A DNA stretch of 64,000 nt from Candidatus Zhuqueibacterota bacterium (GCA_016931935.1 JAFGDW010000032.1:1-64000); one strand, 5' to 3'. Positions 1-8,746 are shown, counted from the stretch's first letter. The notes: generated from the sequence alone by a model not told the origin. Numbers and translations are program-made.

Positions 1-137
1 ACTCTGCATTCTCTGCATCTCTGCGTTTGTATTTTATCTACAAAAAATTTTAGGTTTTATTGATCAAGAGCATATTTTATGAATATTGAATTACAATTTA
101 AGCCATTAAAATTTTAAGATGTTAGTAATCTGATAAA

Positions 138-222
138 GTATCCATTCAATAAAAGAGGGTAGTTTTAATTTGTAAGCATGATAATACTGTATCATTAATT
201 CCATAATTTATTGAACGGATAC
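138..222. repeat. Imperfect 16-bp inverted repeat
   Basis: The left arm GTATCCATTCAATAAA (138-153) matches the reverse complement of TTTATTGAACGGATAC (207-222) with a single mismatch, across a 53-nt A+T-rich spacer. The 9-mer CTGATAAAG lies at the outer end of the left arm and just past the right arm. It could be a terminal-repeat remnant of a small mobile element or a structured site. There is no transposase inside. Confidence 0.5.
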
Positions 223-393
223 CTGATAAAGTTGAAATAGTGCTGTCGTAAAATATGGAAATGACAATTAACTGCAGCCGTGGTTTCTTCGATGTAAGCC
301 GCTGAAACGGCTGGATGGAGTTATTTTGATTGTGTCACCATGCTTAAGCATGGCGCTGTTATAATGATGCTGCTATAATGTTTTTTGTAATTT

Positions 394-460
394 CACCCCG
401 ATTTATCGGGGTGATAAAATGAGACACAACAATAAATATAACCGCTTCAGCGGTTTTTCC
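394..460. repeat. Hairpin plus conserved repeat, copy 1
   Basis: The hairpin CACCCCGAT-tt-ATCGGGGTG (394-413) is followed by a block at 405-460. That block is nearly identical to 3859-3914 on the far side of the NACHT gene and ends in the palindrome ACCGCTTCAGCGGT plus a T run. The stem differs from copy 2 by a compensatory change (A-T to G-C). It looks like a REP/BIME-type element or a conserved structured RNA. Confidence 0.6.
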
Positions 461-538
461 TTCCTACACAGCTAAGCTAATTAATAAGTTTTAAAATAAT
501 TTTTCCTTTACAACATTGTTGCCCATCCATTTACACAC

Positions 539-567
539 TTGACATTGCTGTAAAAAGTTGATATATT
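539..567 (+). promoter_or_regulatory. Sigma70-type promoter of the NACHT gene
   Basis: TTGACA (539-544) and TATATT (562-567) are separated by exactly 17 nt, a near-consensus housekeeping promoter. The -10 ends 33 nt before the ATG at 601, and the ribosome site AAGGAAT lies at about 591-597. The gene is therefore probably transcribed on its own. Confidence 0.7.
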
Positions 568-600
568 GCAGCCATGCCATAATGTTACGAAAGGAATGAT

Positions 601-3600
601 ATGCCTGCGAAAAAACAACCCATCCCGACTGTTTTTATTTCATCGACCAAAGAAGATTTGGAACCTTATCGCGCTGCTGCCCGCGATGCAGCGCTTAAAG
701 CGAAATGTCAACCTGTCATGATGGACTATTTTGCTGCTGACGGTCATCCGACGCTGGAGACCTGTTTGGAAAAAGTACAGTCGTGCGACGTGCTGGTGGT
801 GATTGTGGCTCATCGTTACGGCTGGATTCCCAAACACAAATCCAACCGCAGCAAAAAAAGCATCACCTGGCTGGAGTGCCAGCGAGCGCTCGATGACGGC
901 AAACAGGTGCTAGCCTTTCTCGTCGATGAAAAATTTTCATGGCCTGAAAACCGGAAAGAAAATCACCGGTTGACGCAAGCCATGAATGCCGGAACAGCAA
1001 CACCGGAGCTGTTTGCCGAAGTGAATTTTGCCGTGCAACAGTTGCAGAAATTCAAGCAGGTGCTGAAAAAACGAACGCTGGCATTTTTTACCGATCACCA
1101 CAGCCTGGGCCAGGCAGTGCAGCATGCGTTGAGCGAATGGCAAAAACAATGGCTAACGGCAGCGCCGCTAACACTGCCGGATACTCCCAAGCAAGCGGCC
1201 GATCCGCAGGAGTATTTCCACTGGCTGCATGAGGAATGCGCTACCATCGATATTCGCGGACTGGCGGTTGGCAGTGGCAAGGCGCACCGGTTTGGAATAG
1301 AGGAACTATATATTCCGCTGACGACGGTCGATCATCACGCCAGCAGCAGATATGGAAAGACGAAACGTGATGCCGATGAGCGGCACGAAATGGAAATTCG
1401 TCGCAGTATTCCGCTGCACGAGCTATTACAGCAATCCCGTGTGGTGATTATTGGTGATCCTGGCGCCGGCAAAACCACGTTTTTGCGCCGCATTGCCTAT
1501 AATCTATGTCAGACATTATCAGGCAACGAACCAACCGCGGTCCGGGACCGGCTGGGATTAACAAACCCGTTATTCCCGCTGTTTATCCGATTGGGCGAGC
1601 TGGCGCAGCATATCCGGCATTATCAACTTCATTCTGGCGACGATCAACCGGCGCTGGCAGATGATCCGCACTGGCTGATACATTTCCTGGCAAACCGCAG
1701 CGGTTCGCTTGGCTGGGGATTACCGCGAGCGTTCTTTGACGATCTGTTGAGCAAAGGCAAAGCATTATTGCTGTTCGACGGGCTTGATGAAGCGCCGGAC
1801 CAGCGTACGCGCGAGCTGCTGAGCGCCATGCTCGATCAGGCCGTTGGTGCTTTTAAAACCTGCCGCTGGGTGGTTACCTGCCGCCCCAAAGCCTGGGAAG
1901 GCGCGGCCATGTTGCAGCGGTTTGAACAATATACGATTGAACCGCTTGAACCGCAAGCGGTGGAATTTTTTCTCACCCGCTGGTCGTTGGCCTTGCACGA
2001 CCAGATGGAAAGCCGGGCCACATTTCATAAACAGGAATTGATGGAAGCGCTCACCAGCCGACCGGATATCCGCCGCATGGCGGGTAATCCGGTGATGCTC
2101 ACCGCCCTGGCAGTGGTACACTGGAATGAACGGCGCCTGCCGGAACAGCGCGCCGATTTGTACGAATCGATTATTGGCTGGCTGCTGCGCTCGCGCGAGC
2201 AGAAACCGGACCGCACCAATGACGAGCGTTGCAAGCTGCACCTGCAACGGCTGGCGCTGGCCATGCAAACACATCCGGATGGTCGGCAGGTGCAGGTCGG
2301 CCGACGCTGGGCTGCTGAGTCGATTAAGGATGGCTTCCCGGTGGACGATGAAAATGAGCGGATTCGCCTCGCCGAGCTGTTTTTAATGCAGGAGGAACTG
2401 GATAGCGGAATTATTGTCGGTCGCGGCAATAATCTGCAATTCTGGCACCTGACGTTTCAGGAGTTTATGACCGCCCGGGCGCTGGGTGGCATGGTGGAAC
2501 GCAGGCAACAACGCCAGCTTGTTCAACCGGCGGTGTTGCACAGCCCGGAATGGCGTGAGCCGCTACTGCTGTTCACCGGCGTGTTGCACCGCCAGGGGGT
2601 GGATAAAGTGGATAATTTCTTCCGCGCCATACTTGATATGGCCGAAAAAAAACGCGGCTCCCTGGCCGATGAAGCCCGCTGCGTTGGTTTGATTGGCGCG
2701 ATGCTGCGCGATCTGGCGCCGTTTAAATACGAACTCACCGATCCGCGCTACTTCGATATGTTGCAGCGGGTGCTGGCCATTTTCAGCAAACCCGCGGCGA
2801 ACACGCTTGACCTGCGCGACCGCGTAGATGCTGCCGACGCCCTGGGCCAGGCCGGCGATCCGCGGTTTATGGAATATCATGAATTTTACCGGAACAAGCA
2901 GCATGGATTTATCACTGATAATCGCCGGTTTGTGTGTGGCCATCCCATGATAAAAATTCCGGAAGGGACATTCCTGATGGGCGCACAAGCGGAAGATACC
3001 AGCGCGCCAAATTATGATACTGCTGCGCAAAGTCGCGAAGCGCCTGTGCACGACGTTCACCTGTCCGCATATAACATCAGCCAGTTTCCGGTCACCGTTG
3101 GCGAGTACCTGCAATTTACCGGCGACGATGGCTACAGCAGCGAACGCTACTGGCAGGCGGGTGGTTTCGGACAGTTCAAAGCGCCGGACAACTGGGACGA
3201 TCAGCAGCCCTATCCCACCCGGCCGGTGGTGGGTGTCAGTTGGTTCGAAGCGATGGCGTTTGCCAGCTACAAAGGCATGACGCTGCCGACTGAGGCTCAA
3301 TGGGAACGGGCGGCGCGCGGACCGGGAGCGTACCGTAAATACCCGTGGGGGAATCATGAACCGGATGAACAAACCGTAAACATTTGGGAAAGCATGCTAC
3401 ATCAGATAAGTCCTGTGGGATTATTCCCCGACGATTGCACGCCGGAAGGGGTGATTGACATGGGCGGTAATGTGCTTGAATGGTGCCGGGACTGGCGCGA
3501 TGTGGAATCGGATCAACGTTCGACATTTTATGAACGCTCAGCGGGCAGCCGCGATCCTGTCAATGCTGATGGCGATGAGTTTGGTGTTCATGGTGATAAA

Positions 3601-3729
3601 AAATACCGCGTGGTTCGTGGCGGGTCGTTCTACGGCGTCAGGAGCTTCATGCGCTGCGCCTACCGTTACAGGAACCAGCCACATAACCGTAGCTTCAATC
3701 TCGGTTTTCGTGTGGCGTGCGGCGCTTAG
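601..3729 (+). CDS. DUF4062-NACHT NTPase with C-terminal FGE-sulfatase (C-type-lectin fold) domain
   Basis: Three modules are visible. Residues about 8-100 form a DUF4062-type domain (VFISSTKEDLEPYR, then VVIVAHRYGW). A NACHT/STAND NTPase follows, with Walker A GDPGAGKTT at 285-293 and a Walker B region LLLFDGLDE near 389-397. A formylglycine-generating-enzyme-like domain covers about 781-1042 (IPEGTFLMGA, PTEAQWERAARGP, GGNVLEWCRDW, VVRGGSF, GFRVA). STAND proteins of this build are usually conflict or defence sensors in which the C-terminal domain recognises a ligand; that role here is inferred. The gene has its own promoter, is richer in G+C than its neighbours and is bracketed by related repeats, which points to horizontal acquisition. 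The final 40 codons resemble a DGR variable region. True sulfatase-activating activity is unlikely for this architecture. Confidence 0.88.
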   Translation: MPAKKQPIPTVFISSTKEDLEPYRAAARDAALKAKCQPVMMDYFAADGHPTLETCLEKVQSCDVLVVIVAHRYGWIPKHKSNRSKKSITWLECQRALDDGKQVLAFLVDEKFSWPENRKENHRLTQAMNAGTATPELFAEVNFAVQQLQKFKQVLKKRTLAFFTDHHSLGQAVQHALSEWQKQWLTAAPLTLPDTPKQAADPQEYFHWLHEECATIDIRGLAVGSGKAHRFGIEELYIPLTTVDHHASSRYGKTKRDADERHEMEIRRSIPLHELLQQSRVVIIGDPGAGKTTFLRRIAYNLCQTLSGNEPTAVRDRLGLTNPLFPLFIRLGELAQHIRHYQLHSGDDQPALADDPHWLIHFLANRSGSLGWGLPRAFFDDLLSKGKALLLFDGLDEAPDQRTRELLSAMLDQAVGAFKTCRWVVTCRPKAWEGAAMLQRFEQYTIEPLEPQAVEFFLTRWSLALHDQMESRATFHKQELMEALTSRPDIRRMAGNPVMLTALAVVHWNERRLPEQRADLYESIIGWLLRSREQKPDRTNDERCKLHLQRLALAMQTHPDGRQVQVGRRWAAESIKDGFPVDDENERIRLAELFLMQEELDSGIIVGRGNNLQFWHLTFQEFMTARALGGMVERRQQRQLVQPAVLHSPEWREPLLLFTGVLHRQGVDKVDNFFRAILDMAEKKRGSLADEARCVGLIGAMLRDLAPFKYELTDPRYFDMLQRVLAIFSKPAANTLDLRDRVDAADALGQAGDPRFMEYHEFYRNKQHGFITDNRRFVCGHPMIKIPEGTFLMGAQAEDTSAPNYDTAAQSREAPVHDVHLSAYNISQFPVTVGEYLQFTGDDGYSSERYWQAGGFGQFKAPDNWDDQQPYPTRPVVGVSWFEAMAFASYKGMTLPTEAQWERAARGPGAYRKYPWGNHEPDEQTVNIWESMLHQISPVGLFPDDCTPEGVIDMGGNVLEWCRDWRDVESDQRSTFYERSAGSRDPVNADGDEFGVHGDKKYRVVRGGSFYGVRSFMRCAYRYRNQPHNRSFNLGFRVACGA
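3619..3711 (+). other. Possible DGR variable region at the 3' end of the NACHT gene
   Basis: Between RGGS and GFRV the protein aligns with the Asn-rich stretch typical of FGE/C-lectin retroelement targets. Many positions usually occupied by Asn carry Tyr, Gly, Val, Phe or Ser instead. The codons TTC, TAC, GGC, GTC, AGC and CAT all end in a pyrimidine and can each be reached from AAC or AAT by changing only adenines. The region lies against the stop codon, as in known DGR targets. No template repeat or reverse transcriptase is in the window, so this is an inference. Confidence 0.4.
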
Positions 3730-4034
3730 TCTTGATTCTCTGTTTATCTGTTCATTTGTAAATCTGAAAAAAAATTTTTTACAAGCTGGCATTCTTTTAT
3801 AACAGCGCCCCGATTCCCGGTATCGTTTCCTTAGAGAAAAAGGAAAACCGGACGATGTATCGGGGCGATAATAATGAGACACAACAATAAATATTACCGC
3901 TTCAGCGGTTTTCCAAACAATTCGCTGATGCGATTAACGTATTGTTGCCCAGTTCCTGACACCATACTGAAGCCTGGCGCTATTGCAATCGACTTCATTT
4001 AGTTCTGCAAAATTATAACAGGTTGGATCATATA
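3730..4034. other. Intergenic region between converging genes, with repeats
   Basis: This gap lies between the end of the NACHT gene (plus) and the end of the signalling operon (minus). It contains an A/T-rich inverted repeat (TTGTAAA at 3756-3762, TTTACAA at 3778-3784), the long hairpin and conserved repeat of copy 2 (3806-3914), and near 3957-3988 a motif resembling 335-365 upstream of the gene (ACCAT..T.AAGC.TGGCGCT). No gene is seen. Confidence 0.65.
3806..3914. repeat. Long hairpin plus conserved repeat, copy 2
   Basis: The outer stem CGCCCCGAT / ATCGGGGCG encloses a second stem (TTTCCTT / AAGGAAA), making a hairpin of about 60 nt. Copy 1 has only a 2-nt loop at that place. The following 56-nt block (3859-3914) is nearly identical to 405-460 and ends in ACCGCTTCAGCGGT and a T run. 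It may act as a bidirectional terminator for the two converging transcripts. Confidence 0.6.
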
Positions 4035-5192
4035 TCACAACCGTGTCTCCAACTCATCTGGCGTTAAAATAGTCATATAAATCTGGCAAATGTCGTTATC
4101 GAATAATGTGCCAGCCATTTGAGTGAGGTAGCCGCGCAGTGTGGTTTTGGGGGCAGGATCGCTCCATGGGCGATGGTTCAGGACGCGATCGCAAAAGTTA
4201 CACACGTGAATGATCCGGGCGCCGATGGGAATGGCTTCGCCCTGTAAGCCCAGCGGAAAACCAGTGCCATCCATGTGTTCGTGATGGCTGTAAATCATCG
4301 AGGCAATCGGGTGGAGCCGTTCCACGCCGCGAATCAGTGTGGCGCCATATACGGGATGGTTAATGTAGCGATCCGTTTCATCAGCAGACATTGCGGATGG
4401 ATTTTTAATGAGCAGTGTATCCGGAAGACTTAATTTTCCAACATCATGTAAAAGTCCGGCGAGTTGGACATTGAAAATATCGGTTTCGGCAAAATTCAGT
4501 TTTTTGGCAATCTCGGTGGCGTGGACGGAAACAATTTTGCTATGCGCTGCCAACGCCGGATTCCGCTGTTCTGATAATTTTACAATCATTTGAATCGTGC
4601 TGACAAAATTATCCTCCAGGCTATTGTAAAGCTCACGCAGCGAATTATTCTTATCCTGCAATTCGGAATTTAGCCGTTTTAAGTCATTTTTTTGGAATTC
4701 AATCTGATCGACTCGTTCCCGGACTTTGCGTTCCAATTCCTCATTCAATTTTTTTAGCGATGCATTCTGCTGTTTCACCAATGCATCCAGTTGCTTGTTA
4801 CGGATGACAAGCTGGTAGCGGCCAAGCAAGCGTTCAATAACGCCATGAAGAATTTCATCATCCCACGGCTTCTGCAAAAAGTAATCAACATTTCCGGTGT
4901 TGATTGCATCAATAGCGATATGCATATCAGAATGTCCGGTCAGCATAATTTTCATTGCATCGGGAACGATTTGAATCGCTTCGTGCAGCATATCGAGGCC
5001 GCTCATTCCCGGCATGCGCTGATCAGTGATAATCAGAGAAAATCCTTCGTGTTTATATTCATTTAAAACGGCAATTCCTTCGCTACCGGAAGTTGCCGAG
5101 TAGATATTAAAGTTGAATTTCCGAAGCGAACGATTTAGCGATTTAATAATATTTTCTTCATCATCCACGAGAAGGATGTTGTAAGTTCCCAT
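4035..5192 (-). CDS. Response regulator with HD-GYP output domain (RpfG-like)
   Basis: This 385-residue protein has an N-terminal receiver (LLVDDEEN, phospho-acceptor Asp57 in ITDQRMPG, Lys108 in QKPW). A long coiled coil spans about 125-190, and an HD-type phosphodiesterase domain spans about 200-375. The HD pair is at 249-250 in LLHDVGK, and HHEHMDGTGFP at 303-313 carries GFP where the family signature is GYP. HD-GYP enzymes hydrolyse c-di-GMP; activity here is likely but the GYP variant leaves some doubt. It is the last gene of the ten-gene minus-strand operon, 11 nt after the previous stop, with an AAGGA ribosome site before its ATG. It has no DNA-binding domain. Confidence 0.88.
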   Translation of the reverse strand: MGTYNILLVDDEENIIKSLNRSLRKFNFNIYSATSGSEGIAVLNEYKHEGFSLIITDQRMPGMSGLDMLHEAIQIVPDAMKIMLTGHSDMHIAIDAINTGNVDYFLQKPWDDEILHGVIERLLGRYQLVIRNKQLDALVKQQNASLKKLNEELERKVRERVDQIEFQKNDLKRLNSELQDKNNSLRELYNSLEDNFVSTIQMIVKLSEQRNPALAAHSKIVSVHATEIAKKLNFAETDIFNVQLAGLLHDVGKLSLPDTLLIKNPSAMSADETDRYINHPVYGATLIRGVERLHPIASMIYSHHEHMDGTGFPLGLQGEAIPIGARIIHVCNFCDRVLNHRPWSDPAPKTTLRGYLTQMAGTLFDNDICQIYMTILTPDELETRL

Positions 5193-5203
5193 GGTGTTTC
5201 CTT

Positions 5204-6505
5204 CTATAAATTCTGTTCCTGCAGACTTTGAGTCTGAAACGAATAGCCTGCAAGCCGTCCCGGTTGCAGATAATCCCGAACCTCTTGTGAAAGGTCAGAA
5301 ATAGTCAATGCCCGCGAAATGGAGAACCGTTTTTCTTCATACAGATCAACGAGTTCCGGCTCCAGCCGCGGTTTGTCCGGATTGAATACCATCACAGTTG
5401 GTTTAATGGTTGAATTATGATTAACGCTGATTACCATTCCAACACGACCATCGTTCAATTCCACCAGCGAACCGGGCGGGTAAACGCCGACACTCTTTAT
5501 TAGCACTTCAATCAGATTTACCGGAAACTTGTTCTTCATATTTTTGTACATATACGACAATGTCACGTGCGGAAGTTGATTTTTTGATGCCGTATTGACA
5601 TGGGCAAGATTATCATAGCAGTCCGCAATTGCCACAATTTTGGTGAGGAATTTAATGCTTTCTCCCTTCAATGCAGATGGATAACCCGAACCGTCAATAC
5701 GCTCATGATGGTATTTGACAATATCCAGCGCTTCTTCCGGGAAGTCCGGCATTTGCGACGCTATTTCATAGCCGTATTGACAATGTTGCTGAACAATTTC
5801 CTGTTCGGCGTTGCTGAGATTTTCCTTTTTCATAGCAATCCGCAATGGAATATTGCGATAGCCGATATCGTGAAACAGTGCGCCCATGCCGAGAATTTTC
5901 ATATCATCGTTGCTGATGTTGGCGACTTTTCCCATTAATAACGAGATGATGGAAACGTTCAACGAATGGAATTGCAACATTTCTTTGTGCTTTTTAACAT
6001 TGACAAAATGCACCAACGATTCGGAATCTTCCAAAATGCTGTTGCTGATAATTTTTACGAAATTTGAAGTTTTGCGAACAGCGCGGATGTCGCTTTGGGT
6101 CAGGCCATCGAAAATATCATCAACAATATTAATTGCCTGTTGATACGTTTCGTTTGACCGCTGCAGAGCGATTTTTTTATCAAGCACGTCCTGCTTTTTT
6201 TTAGATGGTGGTGAAATTGCCTGAACATTGTATACAGTCTCTTCGGATTCGTTAACGACGGTCACCTCTGTATAATCATTTTCTGCTAAAGATTGAACAT
6301 TTGGTTGCTGAATCACGTTTATTTCTTTCAGCCCCAATTTGTATAATTTTTTCAGTTGAGTGTCCGAAGTAATTTCAAACCGATTTTTGGAAAACGGATG
6401 AAGTAACCAGGGAATATCCAAATAGACTTCCATCCCAATTCTGATTTGCTCCACAGGCAGGGCAACCATTATTTCATCACTATTTTCTTGATTTTGTTTT
6501 GACAT
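5204..6505 (-). CDS. DUF3391-HD-GYP domain protein
   Basis: The first 65 residues match the DUF3391 pattern (VEQIRIGMEVYLD, WLLHPF, L..LGLKEINVI) that commonly precedes HD-GYP domains. The HD-GYP domain covers about 165-345, with HDIG at 212-215, HHERIDGSGYP at 266-276 and AIADCYDNL further on. The GYP signature is intact, but the residue after HDIG is Tyr216 where Lys is normally conserved. A c-di-GMP phosphodiesterase role is inferred from the family. There is no receiver and no signal peptide. It lies 9 nt downstream of the REC-PAS gene, with GGGA as ribosome site. Confidence 0.85.
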   Translation of the reverse strand: MSKQNQENSDEIMVALPVEQIRIGMEVYLDIPWLLHPFSKNRFEITSDTQLKKLYKLGLKEINVIQQPNVQSLAENDYTEVTVVNESEETVYNVQAISPPSKKKQDVLDKKIALQRSNETYQQAINIVDDIFDGLTQSDIRAVRKTSNFVKIISNSILEDSESLVHFVNVKKHKEMLQFHSLNVSIISLLMGKVANISNDDMKILGMGALFHDIGYRNIPLRIAMKKENLSNAEQEIVQQHCQYGYEIASQMPDFPEEALDIVKYHHERIDGSGYPSALKGESIKFLTKIVAIADCYDNLAHVNTASKNQLPHVTLSYMYKNMKNKFPVNLIEVLIKSVGVYPPGSLVELNDGRVGMVISVNHNSTIKPTVMVFNPDKPRLEPELVDLYEEKRFSISRALTISDLSQEVRDYLQPGRLAGYSFQTQSLQEQNL

Positions 6506-6514
6506 GATTTCCCG

Positions 6515-7345
6515 TTATTGTAGTTCGACGAACGAAATAATAACACCATTGGCGTTCAGCTCCGTATCGAGCGGCACGCATTTTACATGAAACGTAAGCG
6601 ATTCATTGAAATAGTATTTCATGTGCTGAGGCAAATACGTTTTGATTGCCTCTTCGGCAAGTTGCACCAGATCGAAATCAAAATGAGCAGCCAGTGTTGA
6701 TCCCACAAGAGGAATGTTATCCCGTTCGAAATATAGTTTTGCCAGCCCATTGGAAAAAATGACGTTACCCTGTTCGGTTGCGCCGATTACGCCGAGCGGC
6801 AGGTGTTCCAAAATTTCATAGGACAGATTCAGTTCCTTGTTTTTTTGAATTAATTCGATCGTGCGCTTTTCAACTTCCTTTTCCAGGTTTTTGTTTAAAT
6901 ATCGGAGTTCTTCGTTCTGCTTTTTGATCTGCTCGTTTAACGCCGTATTCTGAGCTTGTAAATGCCATAGATCAAGGGATTGACGAATTGTTTCTTTTAG
7001 TTCCAGTTTATCCCAGGGTTTTAATAAATATTTATAGACGTGCCCTTTGTTAATGGAAGCGGCAACGGTATCGATATCGGTGTACCCGCTGAGGATAATG
7101 CGAATAGTCTGTGGATACATGCTTTTTACTTTTGCCATAAAATCGATACCGGACGTCCCCTCAAGCCGAATATCAGCAATAAGCACCTGGATGGCATGCT
7201 CTTTCATGATTGACAATGCCTGTTCTGCACGGGTCGCTGTTAATATCTGGTATGGCTCCCGCCTGAGCTCGCGACGTAATGCATTGATGACATTTTCTTC
7301 GGTGTCAATTAAAAGGATTCGATGTTCACTGGTTTCATTGCTCAT
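6515..7345 (-). CDS. Response regulator with coiled coil and C-terminal PAS domain
   Basis: This 276-residue protein has a receiver at about 8-125 (LLIDTEEN, Asp58 in IADIRLEG, Lys109 in LLKP), a coiled coil of about 50 residues, and a PAS-like sensor domain (about 175-276, beginning LEHLPLGVIGATEQG). One acidic-pocket residue is Thr (DTEEN instead of DDEEN). There is no enzymatic or DNA-binding output, so it probably acts as an adaptor for the kinases or HD-GYP proteins beside it. A 78-nt gap separates it from the upstream kinase gene, and no strong ribosome site precedes the ATG. Confidence 0.82.
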   Translation of the reverse strand: MSNETSEHRILLIDTEENVINALRRELRREPYQILTATRAEQALSIMKEHAIQVLIADIRLEGTSGIDFMAKVKSMYPQTIRIILSGYTDIDTVAASINKGHVYKYLLKPWDKLELKETIRQSLDLWHLQAQNTALNEQIKKQNEELRYLNKNLEKEVEKRTIELIQKNKELNLSYEILEHLPLGVIGATEQGNVIFSNGLAKLYFERDNIPLVGSTLAAHFDFDLVQLAEEAIKTYLPQHMKYYFNESLTFHVKCVPLDTELNANGVIISFVELQ

Positions 7346-7423
7346 GGTAAATTATATTTTTTATAGGGTGAGTAATGCATTTATTTAAATTAGACCGATT
7401 GCTAAAGTTTGACCAAATCTCTG

Positions 7424-8731
7424 CTACCCAGCGATATCATTCTCACTTCGCTCACCGACAAATTCCAGCGGCAAATCAATCGTGAACGTAGTGCCTTTAT
7501 CAACTTCACTTTCGACCAATAACTTGCCTTTGTGATGATCGACAATAATCTCATGCGAAATGTGCAGTCCCAGACCGGTACCCTTGCCGACGGCTTTGGT
7601 CGTGAAAAACGGTTCATAAATTTTATCGATAATAGTTTCCGGGATGCCCGGCCCGTTATCGGCAATTTTTATCGTAACATGGTTGTTCTCGGCACAAGTT
7701 TGGATATGAATCGTTCCCAATTCACTGCGTTTCTGGGACTTGATTGCTTGCGCAGCATTTACCAGAATGTTTAAAAATACCTGATTGATTTCATCGCCGC
7801 GGCAGGCGATTGTTGGTATCGTCTCAAATTGTTTATCGACCTGGGCGACATATTTTATTTCATTACGGGCGACAGTCAGCGTGCTTTCCAATGCTTTGTT
7901 AACATCATATTCATCCACAATTTCATGATTGAACCGGGAGAAGTTCTTCAAATTCTGAATGAGTGACATCATCCGCTCGAATCCGTCCACTGATTCTTTA
8001 AAAATATCGTCCGTATCGTCGAGCAAAAAATCGATATCTTCTTTTTCACGCAACGCTTGAATTGCCTCAAACTCAGCATCTTGCTCAGGTGTCATCGCTG
8101 GTTTACAGGTTTCGAGCAGTGACTCCATCGATTTCATATATCGCTTAATGATGGTGATGTAATCCTTCAATGTAGTGAAGTTACTGGAAATGAATCCCAG
8201 CGGATTATTGATTTCATGAGCAATACCCGCAGCAAGTTGCCCGATAGATGCCAGTTTTTCTTGCTGGATCATTTGCGATTTCATATGACCGATCGCCTGT
8301 TGTGTCTCTACAAGCTGTTGATGAACATCGCGTTCAGCAATCAGATTTTTATTGTATTGAATCCACTCGGCGACTTTTGCTGCAGCTTTATCGATTTGAT
8401 TGTCGATTGTTACAACCATCTTCTGTGTTTGCGGACAGCGACATAAAGTGCTTGCGGAAAAGGTCGAATCCGATTTTCGCAGGAACATCACCGGTGAAAT
8501 TATATTCGCTGCAATAAATTCCGATGCCGGTTGGTTGTACAGTTGCTCGGGTAGTTCATCATCAATAATAATGAAATCGTTAGAACTGAACTGCGATAAT
8601 GTTTCCCACGATGCTGGATTTATTATATGGCCAAGCTGATATTTTGCTGCATCACTTTGAAATATGCGTTGCAGTGCGTTGAACAACGCATTGTTCATAC
8701 CCAGATATACCACTCGAACAGATGGTTTCAT
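7424..8731 (-). CDS. Soluble sensor histidine kinase
   Basis: This 435-residue kinase has HisKA with EKLASIGQLAAGIAHEINNP and phospho-acceptor His172. An HATPase domain follows (N-box ILVNAAQAI, G1 ADNGPGIP, G2 GKGTGLGL) and the protein ends shortly after it. Residues 1-125 are not clearly recognisable; their length and alternating pattern (FIIIDDELP at 53-61) suggest a degenerate receiver-like sensor. There are no transmembrane segments, so it is cytoplasmic. The GGGGAG ribosome site is strong. The phosphotransfer core is very similar to those of the three larger kinases in this operon, implying local duplication. Confidence 0.88.
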   Translation of the reverse strand: MKPSVRVVYLGMNNALFNALQRIFQSDAAKYQLGHIINPASWETLSQFSSNDFIIIDDELPEQLYNQPASEFIAANIISPVMFLRKSDSTFSASTLCRCPQTQKMVVTIDNQIDKAAAKVAEWIQYNKNLIAERDVHQQLVETQQAIGHMKSQMIQQEKLASIGQLAAGIAHEINNPLGFISSNFTTLKDYITIIKRYMKSMESLLETCKPAMTPEQDAEFEAIQALREKEDIDFLLDDTDDIFKESVDGFERMMSLIQNLKNFSRFNHEIVDEYDVNKALESTLTVARNEIKYVAQVDKQFETIPTIACRGDEINQVFLNILVNAAQAIKSQKRSELGTIHIQTCAENNHVTIKIADNGPGIPETIIDKIYEPFFTTKAVGKGTGLGLHISHEIIVDHHKGKLLVESEVDKGTTFTIDLPLEFVGERSENDIAG

Positions 8732-8746
8732 GTTACTCCCCTTCGG

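Larger units (their letters stand above)
1..600. other. Intergenic region with repeats, no gene
   Basis: No convincing coding region is visible. The stretch holds a 16-bp inverted repeat with one mismatch (138-153 and 207-222), a GC-rich hairpin followed by a repeat shared with the other side of the NACHT gene (394-460), and the promoter of the downstream gene (539-567). Its A+T-rich composition differs from the G+C-richer gene that follows. Confidence 0.7.

Noticed and set aside
1765-2274. Minus-strand reading frame of 169 codons inside the NACHT gene
   Set aside because: Antisense to the NTPase region, no domain and no ribosome site.
2563-3372. Long minus-strand reading frame (269 codons) opposite the NACHT gene
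   Set aside because: It lies antisense within a gene with clear conserved domains, has no ribosome site and encodes no recognisable domain. It is a shadow of the G+C-rich coding strand.
601-3729. A true sulfatase-activating enzyme
   Set aside because: The FGE-like part is fused to DUF4062 and NACHT domains, as in conflict-system proteins, and there is no sulfatase gene nearby.
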